Shown here in pieces: positions 11,500-23,567 of a stretch of 64,000 bases of DNA (the first letter of the stretch is position 1; the number at the start of each line of letters is the position of its first letter). The stretch spans positions 45,475,753 to 45,539,752 of the forward strand of contig NC_092804.1 in the NCBI RefSeq assembly GCF_040954645.1, read 5' to 3'. The translations under genes were made by a program, and so were the position numbers. The notes under the pieces were generated by a model. The model saw only the letters and a program-made list of their open reading frames with translations, ran no database searches and had not been told where the DNA came from. This stretch comes from Diabrotica undecimpunctata. Taxonomy: Eukaryota; Arthropoda; Insecta; Coleoptera; Chrysomelidae.

Positions 11500-12308
11500 T
11501 GTTTCGAGTAGGGAATGGACCAGGATCAAGTGATTTTCAGTAATGCAGAACGAGCTTACAAACCTAATACATCCGTATTACCAGTAAGTCAAATAAATAC
11601 TCAAGCTCTACCATCGTGCTTAAAAAAACCAACAGTAAACCAAATAATACCTTTTGATAATTATTAACAACAATATCAGGTACAGCCAATAGTTGCTCAA
11701 CAAACCAACTATTCTCATTCTACATCAAACTCTCAAGCTAACTTAAACTTAAAAAACAATCCAGAAACACAGAATGAAGATGATTCGATGTCAGATGAAG
11801 AACATGAAGACTCGAAATAATAAACACTAATGGCAAATAATAAGAACAAAAAGAAAAAGGCTTAAACGTCAAGATTCCAAAGAAAATGATCCTCCAATTA
11901 CACTCTCAAATAGGTTTTTCATATATGGCGTGATTGATTATAGCAAAATGATAGATAAGAATTTAGCTCAAGCAGTAGAAATAGAGACTTACTTTACTAA
12001 AGCCTTAACAAACAACACAAAAAATTTCCCAAAGACACCTGAATCCTACAGAAAACTAATACATTACGTACGAAATGAAAACATCGTCCACCATATATAC
12101 CAACCTAAGAAAGAGAGAGTATACGGAGCAGTTGTTCGAGACCTACATCACTCCTTTCCGATAGATAAAATAAAAGCGAAAATCCAAAAAAAGTATCATA
12201 AGGTAAGGAACATTACAATTGTTAGAAACAGCTTGAGCCGTGAACTATTACCATTATGTTTGTAAGCCAAGAGCCTCAAACGAACAACAAAAAATTATTT
12301 GAACTATA

Positions 12309-12384
<76 letters not shown>

Positions 12385-13200
12385 CAATGTAAAATAAGGG
12401 TAGAACCACCGAAAATTAAAAGAAATATACTACAATATACACGATGTCAAGAATATGGTCACACTAAAACGTCAAAACTGTACAAAACCATATAATTGTT
12501 ATACTGTGTAAAAAAACCAGCAAACGCCAGCAACTTGCACTCGTATAGAGGATGTTCTGTTTATCGTGAACTGTCAGATACAATGACAAATCAAAACAAA
12601 TCACCACTCAATATCCTGTCAACAATCTCAATGTAAATATACCTACCCAACGTCATGCTCATAATTTCAACAGAATCAGTTATAGAGATGCTGCCATTGG
12701 AAACATAGGTGCAGATAACAAAAATAACAACAATGAATTAGCAGATTGCAGCAGATAGCAATGGATAAACTATCCAATTTCGTAAACGAATTCAAAAATA
12801 TGTTCACTCAATTCTTAAACCAAAATAGCATGATTTTAACCATGTTAACTATAGTCATTATTAAAATAACAAAAGAGCTTTCGAGTCAGTACAAATTGCG
12901 TCGTGAAATGTTAATGGCATTTCAAACCATATACTAGAGATATCACTGTTTTAAAAAATGAATAATATAGATATTCTATTACTTAATATCTGAAAGACAT
13001 GCCACTCAAAGAACGGTTACTATACTTTTTTTTTATGCAAACCATCCAGACGGAAGAGCACAACATTATGCACCTTATATTACGGAGAACATCCAAGCAG
13101 CAATCATTAAACTCGAAACAAACACCTCTCTCAATGTAGCATCAATCTACAGCCCACCTAGACATCTCATTTCAAGCGAAGAGTATCATGATTTCATATA
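11500..13200 (+). pseudogene. Jockey element: ORF1 (gag) and start of ORF2
   Basis: A broken Gln/Asn-rich leader (11500-11820) precedes the conserved ORF1 core at 11930-12265: YFTKALTNNTKNFPKTPESY, ENIVHHIYQPKKERVYGAVV and DLHHSFPIDKIKAKI. A TA microsatellite interrupts it. Beyond this lie decayed CCHC knuckles (12420-12560: YTRCQEYGHTKT, RGCSVYREL). ORF2 begins near 12955 and its endonuclease start is readable to 13198 (NIQAAIIKLETNTSLNVASI, YSPPRHLISSEEYHDF). It then ends abruptly. The nucleic-acid-binding gag and endonuclease assign it to the Jockey clade. Many stops make it inactive. Confidence 0.75.
12310..12383. repeat. (TA)n microsatellite
   Basis: About 37 uninterrupted TA units, lying inside the decayed Jockey ORF1 just before its zinc knuckles. 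Confidence 0.97.
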
Positions 13201-14491
13201 AACTCTCTTTTTTTTATTAAATTTTACAGGTGTATTCTATACTATACAATATAATGTTTAACCAAATCTTACCTTTTTAACTTCTCAAGGAAAAAATAAG
13301 TACAGCTCTTATATCAAAGGGAAAAATGGTACTGCATTCACTTGAATGTCCAAATTCCCAATTTTTTCCGAAATTTCACGTCTTTTTGGACAATTTTGTG
13401 CAATTTCTCATTATTTTCTCGACCCAAATACAATTCTGAACACAAATTTGGATTCCTCACAAAATTTTATATAAATTAGTGTATTCTAATGACTGTGTTT
13501 AGTACTGTTTATTGTAAACAGTCATGTTAGGTTAGTAATATAAATAACAATAAAGTACCTAACATCGAAATTCAATAGTATTGTCAGGGCATCGCTTAAA
13601 AATGACAGAGTCTGGGGGCCCGAGACGAGGGACGAATGTAGTTTAATGGTGGCGTGTACATTTTTAAAAGAAGGGAAATCATTGTGAAGATCAATTCGTA
13701 AGGAACCTTTTACATTAGACTTCTTTAAACATACTGATATTGCTTCCAGAAAATGATAATAATAATAACAGACCAGGAAACATAATGTAAATCGCAATTG
13801 TGAGAAACAAATTTGCGATAATAATAATAAAGTTATTAGGTATGTACTTACAAAATTATAACCACGAAAACGCCATAACTCGTGGCTGAAAGACCTAAGG
13901 AGATTTTTTGATCACTTATCCGCAGAAATCTTGCGTGCACCAGTTTCCAAAGCTACAATTGCCATTTAGATCGCTATCGTTCGAAAGGTGACGGCGCAAT
14001 AAGAAGCTAAAAAACGAGTTATCTGTTTCTTGTATGATGTCGTTGTCACGCTTATTGTGCGTGTAAGATTGCAATCACATACATGAAAACTTTTTATTTT
14101 CTCTTGTGTTGAAGCGAGAAGGCAACCCATTTTCGAATAAATATAAAATTATCGTTCGACACAATCGTTTGATATCAATTAATTTTGAAGTAAATACCTG
14201 TCGTAATTTTTGATTTATTCCATATGATTTAAAAGTTTATTTTTAATTTCTAAACAAATATTTCCGAAGCAAAATAAAATTTAAGCTAAATATCAGACAA
14301 CGTATTTGAGTAACCTGATTATTATGTCTTTTCAATTTATTAATGATAAGAAAAAAAAAAGAAGAAAGGTGTTAAATAGCCACCATATTATTCTTACTTT
14401 TAGAAAATTTTATTGCTAACATCTTAGTTAATTTGTTTCGGACAACAAACCATATGTTGGAGTTTTTAAAAACACTTGAACAGAAAACAAA
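13201..14491. other. AT-rich stretch, no supported gene
   Basis: Contains a hairpin at about 13489-13525 (ATGACTGT/ACAGTCAT arms) and a 91-codon minus-strand frame at 13522-13797 with no recognisable domain. Nothing else is supported. Confidence 0.4.
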
Positions 14492-14493
14492 TA

Positions 14494-17346
14494 AGGTAAG
14501 TGACCCAAATTCAGACACGGTCCTAAATTCAGACATATTTGTGTTTATTCGGTTAAAATAAGAAATTTGGTATATCCAGATAAATATTAAGACATCTATT
14601 GGTTTAATTTAACATTGATTTTTTCATTTCCAAATTCGTTTTTTATCTTACCGACATTGTATCTGTCAATACATAACCTAAAAGTTGGACGGTTCTTGCA
14701 AATTGTGTGTGTGTCCATCAAGAAAGAATTTCTAATAAGGTAAGCAGATTTCAGCTATTATTTTATTTAATCTAAGATATTACTAGTTAAGAAAATTAGA
14801 ATAAACTTTGTTGAAGTGGTTTATAAGGGCTTTAAATTTTCATTTTAAGTTGGAATTCTATCAGTATAATTACAGCATCCAAAAATTTTAATGGTGTCAG
14901 AATAAGGTACACGAAATTTCCTGTGTTTCGTAAATCAGACACTGGGTGTCGGAATTGCGTACATAAGTTATAAAGTGGATATAGTTCTATTTCTTTCGTT
15001 TCTCTTATATTAACATAAGTCTATACCACTTTAGTTAGTAGAACTACTTTTTACAGCTTGTATCCAAATTGACATAGGTGTCGGAGTTAGGGACTTTAAC
15101 TGTCCGAATTATGTTTAATTTGTGTAAACGAATATTCTCTGTTATTTTAACATTTAGATATTATTTGCAATAGTTTTTTGCTTTATTTACAGAATGTCGA
15201 CGAAAAAGAAAGCATATACCCCAAGATGATGTGAAACGTGCTTTAGATGCCATTAAAGGTGGAAACACCTTGTTTAGCCGCAGCGAGGCTATATAACGTC
15301 CCGAGAACTACACTCATTGGGAAGATCCGGGGCATTTACCCAGAAGAATGTCGCAGCGGAGCACCTTCTGTACTATCCGTTCATGAAGAAAATCTATTGG
15401 TTCAATGGATAATTAATATGGCGGTGAATGGGTTTTCCTGTCACCAAGGATCAATTGCTCGATAGTGTTTGCCTTCTGATAAAAAATTTAAAGCGCCCTA
15501 ACAATTTTACAGATGGAAGACCAGGTCGTCACTGGTATGAATTATATACCAAAAGGCATCCAGAAATTAGTGAACAAATAGCTCAAAACTTATGTACATC
15601 TCGAGCAGCTGTAACTGAAAACAAAATCAGAAACTGGCATAAGGAAATTGAAGAATACATTATTTCATGTAATATTAATATAACTGATCCAAAAAGAATA
15701 TACAACACGGATGAGTCTGCTTTTTTTTCTCTCGCCAAAAGGTCGCAAAGTTCTTGCCAAGAAAGGAAGTAAGTCCCTGCATCTTGACTCTTCTTGTTAC
15801 GGCTAATGCTGCCGGTCAACTAGCTCCACCCATGGTAATGTACGCATATGAAAGAATACCCAAGCACATAGTATCGCAGGTGCCTAAAGGTTGGAGTATT
15901 GGTAAGTCAACCAGCGGATGGATGATTTCAGAATCTTTTTTCGAATATATAACAAACATTTTTTACCCATGGCTCTTATCTGAAAATATTCAGTTTCCAG
16001 TAATATTATACTTGGATGGACATAAGTCACATATGACCTTACCTTTGACTGACTAGTGTAAAGAAAAACAAATATCCTGATAAGTTTATTACCAAATTCC
16101 ACACATATTCTACAACCTCTTGATGTGGGATTATTTAACTCTTTAAAAATGAAATGAAAAACTGAAGTACAAAATTTTAAAATCCAAAATAATTATAAAC
16201 ACTTAGGAAAAGACACCTTTGCCCCTGTCCTTCAAAATGCTATAAGTTCAATAACAAACGTGGAAGATATTTTAAAAAATCTTTTAAAGTATGTGGTCTT
16301 TGTCCATTTAATGCTGATAATATTGATTATCATAAACTTCTCGCTGAAGACAATGAGCTTAACACAAGTACAGCCGCACTGGATCCTGAAAGAGTGAGTT
16401 ATTTGCAATATCTGGAATCGTTCATTCAGCCAGATTGTTTGACTAAATGTTATGGACTGATGGGTGCAGAGTGGACAGGTGAAATTAAAGATAAGAGTTT
16501 GTATGAAGTTTGGTACAAACTATATCAGAAATCTGGATTATCCCAAAATATTGAGAAAACCGCCAACATTATAATCGATATTTAAGAAGACCTAATTCTA
16601 GAAGATGGATAGGAAAATAAAGTGGAATTTGAAGCTGATGATACGTTACAAGGAGTAATTTTGGACATACAAGACATAGTTAAAGATACTGAAACCGAAG
16701 CAGAACTTCTTGAAAAAGAATTAACAATTATTGAAGAAATGAAAAGAATTGACGAAACAGACACGAAAGAAACTTTCGACGAAACAACAAAAACTAATGT
16801 TATAGGAAAGAAAATTAATGTATTAGAAATTATTTCATTGGCGCCAGAAAACCGAATTGATATCATTGAAAGCGAGCGAATACCAAAGGAATCAGTCAAT
16901 AATAAAAATAATACTAAAGAAATATTAAGGAACGTTCAGTTGACTCATCATTGAAGATGAGCAAGTAAAAGAGGAAACGGCCAAAGAAGAGAAAAATAAT
17001 ACTGAAAAAATATTAGTAACCTTACAATTGACACCAAAAAAATCAACTTTTATTGAAGAGAAGCCTGATTTAGGATTAGTGTCTGAATTAGGTTCACTGA
17101 CATGTCTGATTTTGGAGCAAACTGCTTTCCTGGTGTCGGAATTAGGTGATTTTTGTATAGTTATAATAAATATAAAAATATAATTAACTTGTCGAAGTTT
17201 TATGATTAATAATTGGTCAGGTTCTCTTATAAATAGTTATTAATTCAAGAAAATAAAAACTGATCAATGTTACTCAATAAGTATTATTTCCAATAATAAA
17301 ATGGAACGTGAAAGCTTAAACATGTCTGAATTTGGGCCACTGACCT
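14494..17346 (+). mobile_element. Whole pogo-type DNA transposon with TIRs and TA duplication
   Basis: The left end reads AGGTAAGTGACCCAAATTCA from 14494; the right end is its inverse, finishing CCACTGACCT at 17346. The TIRs match over about 24 bases with two mismatches. TA flanks both sides (14492-14493 and 17347-17348), the duplication expected of Tc1/mariner/pogo elements. Total length is 2853 bp. Inside is a frame-shifted pogo transposase (15194-16954). Both subterminal regions carry extra copies of a TGTCNGAATTNGG motif. The ends are well preserved although the gene is dead. Confidence 0.9.
15194..16954 (+). pseudogene. Pogo/Tigger-type transposase, frame-shifted
   Basis: The ATG at 15194 opens a psq-type helix-turn-helix (MSTKKKAYTP, QDDVKRALDAIKGG, AAARLYNVPRTTL) in three frame pieces. 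The CENP-B-like region follows (15428-15690: FTDGRPGRHWYELYTKRHPE). The DDE_1 core has Asp in YNTDES (codon 15710), Asp in LYLDGHKSH (codon 16015) and Asp in LQPLDVGLF (codon 16122), a complete DDD triad. It shifts frame near 15230, 15260 and 15440, at the T-run 15720-15727 and near 16050. The C-terminal part (16394-16580, 16622-16954) is acidic, Glu/Thr-rich and probably coiled coil. All parts are present, so a cut-and-paste enzyme of near full length decayed by small indels. Confidence 0.85.
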
Positions 17347-17348
17347 TA

Positions 17349-18123
17349 ATAGTAAGACACTGTGATTTCCCATAATTACGAAGAATATTTCTGTTTGTAG
17401 TAAACGAAGTAGAAAAGTAATTAATAAATTCTAATAACTAAAAGTATTCGAAAATAATACAAAAACCGCAAACAATTGTTAGAACTATGTTGAAGTATAT
17501 AAAAAGTTTTGTCTGCATAATTTAATTCTTAAAGTAGTTTTACATCTAGTCCATGCAAGTCTCATGCTATGCAAGTCGGTCTTGCTTGGCATATCTCTTG
17601 CCTAGCCTGATCTGTTTACATCAGAGCTATTTTCGTGCAATTTAGAGACACTACTTACTGTTGCCAATACAAGAATTATAGCAAAACATTAACTTTAGAT
17701 ATTTCACTTAGAAATTTCAGTCCAGCATTAAATATATTAAAATATAGATTACAAATTATTACATCCAATAATTAACATTTACACTTACACAATAAGGTTA
17801 AGTTTTATTCTAAACTATGAATTTTGTTATATTGGCAACATGAATTTTGACAAAAAATTGCATCAAAATAGCATGAAAAATAGAACATGTTCAAATTTCT
17901 CGTCTAGCACAGATATTGCATACTGTAAAGTCGACTTTACTAAATGCCAGTACATTTCCGTTCGGTGAAATTCCTGTAATATTTTAGCAACTGGTAGACA
18001 GGTTTAGTTGATGTACTCAAATGATGCAAAAAATCCTAAGGATGAACACAACATATTTGTAAAGTATTTGTTTAGAGTTGTTAGATGAAAGCGGAATGTG
18101 GCACTCCGGGAGTGAACGAGGAG
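17349..18123. other. AT-rich stretch, nothing recognised
   Basis: No open frame of note. Two imperfect CTTGC-rich copies near 17560-17615 are the only local structure seen. Confidence 0.4.
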
Positions 18124-18403
18124 TGGAAGCATAGCTTTGTTATCGTCTATATACGGAGTGTTTTTAATTTAATTCAATATGATTCAATTAATTTTACTTT
18201 AATTTAATTTATTTTATTTTAATTTTATATTATTAAGAAAGACGCATAGGACGGCGTTTACTACTCCATGTAATGTATGATCGCCCGATCGTTACATTTT
18301 TATCGTATAGTTTCAGTCGGTTTTATTTTTTCATACCTGTGCGTGATGCGCCGCTCAGTCCGTAGCAGCTCCCGTAGCCCGCGATAAGAAAGCTATGCTT
18401 CCA
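18124..18403. repeat. Short inverted-repeat (MITE-like) unit
   Basis: Arms of 22 bp at 18124-18145 (TGGAAGCATAGCTTTGTTAT plus CG) and 18382-18403 pair with one mismatch. Similarity continues inward weakly (ACGGAGTG against the inverse of GCTCCCGT). The 236-bp interior is GC-richer at its right side. No duplication of flanking bases was evident, so it is only a candidate MITE or hairpin. Confidence 0.55.
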
Positions 18404-18494
18404 ATAACATCAGTTAACTATTATATCTTAAACAATGTTGAAGGAACGGCATCACAAATGATTTTATAGGTAAATACTTAAAAAAATTAATTAA

Positions 18495-18840
18495 CCACAA
18501 ATTAAAATATCTAGAATACCACTATCAAAAGAACAGTGAGTAGTAAAGGTTTTAAAGAGGTTGATAAAATATTTAGACGCATTAATTACAGTAAAGAAAA
18601 CAGCAACATTTCGCATAAAGAATCAACTTATGTAAAGCTTTCAAATAGGAAATAGACTAAAACGAGGCGATATATTGGCTTCAACACTGTTCAGTCTTAC
18701 ACTTGAATATATCATAAGACAGCTGTACATAATGTTGAAAGAGCCAATCTGCTAACAAACGAATCACTACGACCTGCTTCGTATGTGAATGACATTAACA
18801 TCATGTCTCTCAAAGGGGAGGAGGCGTCTTACATATAATC
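18495..18840 (+). pseudogene. Non-LTR reverse transcriptase fragment
   Basis: Codons around 18640-18720 read FQIGNRLKRGDILASTLFSL, then TLEYIIRQL, matching the RT palm block (GVRQGDxLSxxLFN..LE..IR). A decayed SYVNDINIMS stands where FADDIxI is expected. Frames change several times. It ends at a TA microsatellite. Confidence 0.6.
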
Positions 18841-18867
18841 ACAACTAAAAAAGGCGGATCAAAAGAA

Positions 18868-18871
<4 letters not shown>

Positions 18872-18939
<68 letters not shown>
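18872..18939. repeat. (TA)n microsatellite
   Basis: Over 30 TA units with one TATTAT interruption near 18901. Confidence 0.95.
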
Positions 18940-18942
<3 letters not shown>

Positions 18943-19159
18943 ACATAAGAAAAAACAAGGGGAAATGGAAACCAAATAAGACTAGACAACGATGTTGAGT
19001 GTAGAACTTCACATTAGATCTTGTATTAGATATGTAAATTAGATATATAGTCGAATTAAATACAGCGGGAGCAGAAGAAGCCGATATTAAAAAAGAATAA
19101 TGAAGTATAACAAATTCCATTGTTTTCACCCATTTTACAACATTAAAATGTGAAACCCT

Positions 19160-19510
19160 TCATCCATGTCTGCCTGTCCGTCCGTAAACATAACTCCTCC
19201 TGTATTAGAATAGATATAATGACAAATGAGGTGTCCAATGAAAGTTTATAATCCAAAGGATGGTATTAAAGGTGAGGGACTTGAACGCGGACTTCCGGGT
19301 TCCAGCGTTGCAATCGGAAGTACTGTTTGAAATCGCCAAAATAGTACAAGCGATATATTATTCTACGCGCCTTAGCACGACGAGAACGAATATGTACTTC
19401 CAGTTTCATGCCCGCCTGTCCGCCCGTCTGTCTGTCCGTGAAAACATCTGTTATTAGAACAGAAAGCTTATAACCCAAAGACGGTATTTACGATAAGAAA
19501 TTTGACCTCG
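19160..19510. repeat. Two imperfect tandem units with GTCCG-rich block
   Basis: A block of TGTCCGTCCG/CTGTCTGTCCG, then TATTAGAAcAGA..., then TATAA(T/C)CCAAAG(G/A)TGGTATT, then a GACCT(C/T)GGACTT-like end, occurs near 19165-19300 and again near 19405-19510. The period is about 240 bp with substantial divergence. No coding sense. Confidence 0.55.
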
Positions 19511-19519
19511 GACTTTGCA

Positions 19520-20015
19520 ACATTGAAAATATTCGTGTTCCCTTCAATGAAAACATTGGCAGGACCCAGGTCTTCCTGTAAGCGGTAAGCGAAACCACTA
19601 GCCCCTATGAGTCCGACACCATTATGAGGGTGGCGCGTTGCACGAAGCATTGCGGGGCTCTACCCTCCCCGTAGTACCTGTGTTGCGATTACTACGAACA
19701 CCCGTCCGTTATCTCCCCCCCCCCCCCCGGGCCAGAAAGGTGAACGCAGGTAGGGGAATTCCACCTCGCACGTAGATAGGTCGCCGCCGAGGATCTCTCC
19801 TCTATCACTCTTGTATCACCCAAGGTGGGTACGTGCTGTGTCTCAGCACCCCTAATGGGAAAGGAGTGCGTCAGAGTCGCAGCTCGTTCAACCTCACCTG
19901 GCCCTTGTGGAAATGAGAGTAGAGTGGTCCCACGAGAGTCTCGTCTCGGATACTAGGAGTGTAGACCGGTGACCGTAACGCCGAAGCGCCCTGCGTGTGT
20001 TTCTACAAACCCGAC
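19520..20015 (-). repeat. GC-rich dispersed repeat, copy 1
   Basis: The reverse complement matches 39382-39949 block by block. Near 19921-19980 there is one mismatch over roughly 59 bases (core CGAGACGAGACTCTCGTGGG); the GATCCTCGGCGGCGACC block near 19785 is also shared. Outer blocks (GTCCTGCC at one end, GCTTCGGCG...GTAGAAAC at the other) align more loosely, with indels. It holds a run of 14 C at 19715-19728. Indels differ between copies, so it does not look protein-coding. Confidence 0.8.
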
Positions 20016-20938
20016 ACCTCAAGCGTATCCGTATCGAATGACCCTGAAAGTACCATGTTACAAGTTACACTTTTTCTTGGACAGTATACAACGTAATACG
20101 CATTTTATTAATTATTTGTTTATTTTTTCAGAACTTCCGTTTGAAATTTTTAATGTCAATGTGACAATTACGACAATTCGTACCTACTGTGAAATGAATA
20201 TAGAGGTGGAAACGTGTAACATGTCACAGCGATTGCCATTGTGTTCTATGGTCAATAAAACAATGTCGTGGTATATATAATGTTAAAGCTTTATACATAG
20301 TTATTCAACCGCAACTAGTTCTAACAATTGTTGATTTAACATATTATACTCGTTGCAAAATCCTTATTTGAGCTACCAACTTTCATAAGCACCTTTAATT
20401 ATATCGTGAAATATCACGTTCCTTTTTAAGTTATTCCAATAAACTTTTTCACTTGTGCATCCATAGACAAAAATATGGAATATTTTGAAATTATCATAAA
20501 TATGTTCAATATTATGGATTTAAGTTAACAAAACACTTTATCGTAGAAACACACTTTATTTTACGCATTTAAGTTATTATTTTTATGATTTTGATAGTGG
20601 CAATGCTGTAATGTCAGTCGAAATAGATATTATACTGAATATTATTTAGGATTCCGTCGAAATCTACAGAATGTGACCGACAGCGGAAACCTAAAACTAA
20701 GCGGGATTTTTCGTCATTGAGTGCAGCGGAGCTTAAAAAATCGCCATCATATAATTGTTCGCACTGAATTTGAACCAAAGTCGGCTGCGTTCGGTTACCG
20801 CTGACGAAGTCTCCTAGGAAACCGGACTTTTTGGGCTTAGACCAGACTACTACACCAATTGTAATATTGAATCAAAGGACGGACGCGGACTAGCTAAAGT
20901 TCGTTTCCTTGATCGGAGCCTACTCATCCGACCAGAGT
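20016..20938. other. AT-rich stretch with GC-richer segment
   Basis: No gene supported. The frame 19969-20280 crosses the GC-rich repeat edge and is probably chance. At 20675-20810 an inverted pair (CAGCGGAAACC/GGTTACCGCTG) encloses about 110 bp and could be a small hairpin element. Confidence 0.4.
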
Positions 20939-21245
20939 CTAGTGACTTTGGTTACGACCAACTAAACAATTCTTATGCGCAGAACTAACATACTCCGTAA
21001 TGGTGCATGGCGCACTGCTCCAACTAAAATCACAATCAGGACCAAAATTGAATGTATAGGCAATTTCTGAATATATTTTTAGATAGTTTTGTAAAGTTTT
21101 TTCAATAAATTTATCTTCATGTGTCTTAGAAGATTGTGTCTGTGCAATTTTTTCCAGTAACACATCGAAGCTTTTCACAGAAATTCTAGTGTAATTGAAA
21201 AACTTCAAAAACCATCATATTTACGAAAGTCTTCATAAAAAAATA
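20939..21245 (-). pseudogene. PIF/Harbinger transposase N-terminal fragment
   Basis: The protein reads EDFRKYDGF, then KFFNYTRISVKSFDVLLEKI, the conserved block before the DDE core of PIF/Harbinger nucleases (FF..RMS...FD.LL..I). A later TITEYVSSAHKN matches the usual S.STIS.IV region, so 30-40 residues including the ERL..TLR helix have decayed or gone. No catalytic DDE residues lie in this stretch. Confidence 0.6.
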
Positions 21246-22019
21246 CAAATAGCCCTTTTATCGATCTCACTGATAACAAGGGATGCACCCAAAATCGTTT
21301 TCTCTTCATTTTGACACATTTACGGTATAAATATACAACATACCCATCTCTTTGCCATCGATCTTTCAACTAAAAACAAAGTCACAGAATTTCCTCGGAT
21401 AGTTATGGTCGGGATTTGATCGTAAAGGCTCCGATGCGAATTTGTGGCAGTCATTCTAGTGTGTTTTAGAATACTGAAACTTAAGTCAACCACATTTCTT
21501 TCATGAAAACATACCCATTTGGCTTTTACACCAGTCTATCTGGGAAAAAATAATTGATTTCACGTAAAAATCTTATACAGGTATATTTGAACGTTCTAAA
21601 AGGTATATGAGGGGTAGCTGATGAAAAATCCGTGAAGACGTACAGCTGATTTTCCTTTGTTTTTGTTTTAAATATTCTTAAAAAGTAAAAAAGTCATTTG
21701 TTTGCATATAAAACGTTTCTTATGCAGTTTAGAGAAAAATCGTTCAAACAAAAATTGTAGATCTTAAAATGTTCTTCAATTTGCGAGTTTCTAAATTAAA
21801 ATACATAAAGAATTCACCAAGATAATTTCAAAAAACCATTTATTTTGCAGTAATTTATAAATGTTAATAATAACATGTTTTTTGCATAATAACATGTAAT
21901 ATAACTACTTAATATTGTGGAAGTTAACGAGTTATTCTTCTTCTTCAAGCTCCGCTCGTATCGGAGATTTTAAATCATTCTGGGAATTATAATTTTGTTG
22001 GTTACACGCCTGAATAGTT

Positions 22020-22815
22020 CAATTGAACTGCATCCAAACCATTCACGGAGATTGCGTAGTTACGAGATTTTACGTCTTCCTACGTTTCTTCTGCCTTTGA
22101 TTTTACCCTGCATTATATTCCTTAATAGTTCGTATTTTTCACCGCACCGCTCATGATGTGCACCAAGTATTCCAATTTCCTGATTTTTATGGAATTTAAA
22201 ACTTCGCATCGTTTTCCTAGTTGTTCGAGAACTTGTTCGTTTGTTTTGCGATTCATCCATGATATTTTCAAAACGTCGGTAACACCACATTTAGAATGCT
22301 TCTAAGTTTTTAATGCTTAATTTTTTAAGTGTCCAAGCTTCAACCCCATACAAAAGGGTAGAGAAAATATAACATCGAAGCATTCTGATTCGGAGCGATA
22401 TATTGATATCGCGATTACAAAAAAGTTTTCTCATTCTATTAAAAGTTGACCGTGCAATTTCAATGTGGCATCTTATTTCTTTTGTCTGATCAGTATCTTC
22501 TGTGATCCATGCTCCAAGGTATTTGTACGAAGACATTTGTTCAATTTCTGTATTATCTAGTACTAGCTTAACTTTGATGTTTTGTGCTTTTGTAAACACC
22601 ATGAACTTGGTTTTCTTCAAATTTATTTTTAGTCCATAATCGTTGCAATATATATAGTTGTTCAGCAAGGTGTTGCAGTTCTTCTAGTGTTCCTGCCAGA
22701 AGGACTGGGTCGTCAGCATATCTTATGTTATTAAGTGACTCACCGTTTATTATAAGGCCCTCACTGACCTCGGTAAGCGCTAATTCTGAGATGGCTTTAC
22801 TGTATAAATGAGTTA
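22020..22815 (-). pseudogene. RTE-like RT, palm to C-terminus
   Basis: Upstream codons read LALTEVSEGLIINGESLNN, then IRYADDPVLLAGTLEELQ with the catalytic YADD. After a shift, 22291-22668 gives YGLKINLKKTKFMVFTKA, YKYLGAWITEDTDQTKEI and the CYIFSTLLYGVEAWTL block. A stop then precedes MWCYRRFENIM (22060-22290), and readable codons continue to LRNLREWFGCSSIELFR and a run ending LKKKN at about 21940. The order is typical of RTE-clade ORF2 C-termini. It is 5' truncated and has two breaks, and lies inside the inverted-arm element. Confidence 0.8.
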
Positions 22816-23083
22816 TTAAAGTGTGCTAAATCTCAGCTAGATCAACCAAATAGTTTGTAAGTTATTTAATTTGTTTATTCCGAAGAGCGATTATTTAAAC
22901 AACTGTACTTGCCCACCAACAGTCACTCTAGAGGTATTTTATAAATTAACAAAGAAAGGAAATTAACAAATTAAAAAATACAGACATAATTCTGAATGAC
23001 CGACTTGAGACAAACAGTTCTTCTCTCCTCAACCTATTCAGTTAAAGACTATAAAGTGTAGACACATACCAAAAACAGATCAC

Positions 23084-23107
23084 TTGAGAAAGGCACTCTG
23101 CCGAAAC
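23084..23107 (+). other. TTGAGAA-hairpin-GAAAC motif, type A
   Basis: TTGAGAAA, then a 3-bp GGC/GCC stem with ACTCT loop, then GAAAC. The layout matches the catalytic core order of a hammerhead ribozyme (CUGANGA-stem II-GAAA), but the first box departs from consensus. The same architecture occurs in a second sequence family at 27288 and 32959. Confidence 0.4.
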
Positions 23108-23567
23108 AACTGTAGTAATAAAATATTATAATAAATTTTGTGGAAGTTTTGAAAACCAAGTTTTCAGTGTTTTATTTGTTATATAAAATGAATTTCCATC
23201 ACTTATATTACATGTATTTATGCAAAAAACAAAATTATTAACATTTATAAATTACTACAAAAATAAGTGTTTTTTTTTACAATTATCTCGGTCAATTGTT
23301 TATGTATTTTATTTTGAAAACTCTCAGAATAACTAACTTTTTATGATCTATAACTTTTGTTTGAAACATTTTTCTGTAGAATGTATAATAAACTTTTTAT
23401 AGGCAAAAAATTATGTTTTTCACTTTTTAAGATTGTTAAAAAAAAACAAAACAAAACAAAATCAGCTGTACTTCTTCACGGATTTTTCATCAGCTACCTC
23501 TCATATACCTTTAGAACCTTTAAATATCTGTATAAGATTTTTTCAGCTTTTTTTCTTCATTGACTGG

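Larger units (their letters stand above)
21531..23567. mobile_element. Element with ~370-bp inverted arms
   Basis: The left arm (about 21531-21905) and right arm (about 23195-23567) are imperfect inverse copies. Matching stretches include AGCTGATGAAAAATCCGTGA, AAAAATCTTATACAG, GTAATTTATAAATGTTAATA and ACATGTAATATAA; the outer ends read CCAGTC and GACTGG. The interior holds a minus-strand RTE fragment (22020-22815) and the hairpin motif at 23084-23107. Long inverted arms suggest a foldback or long-TIR DNA element later hit by a retroelement. A target duplication was not found. Confidence 0.7.

Noticed and set aside
19969..20280. Possible exon: TTTATTTTTTCAG at 20121 followed by an open stretch
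   Set aside because: The acceptor-like string alone is common in AT-rich DNA; the frame crosses a dispersed repeat and has no recognisable protein.
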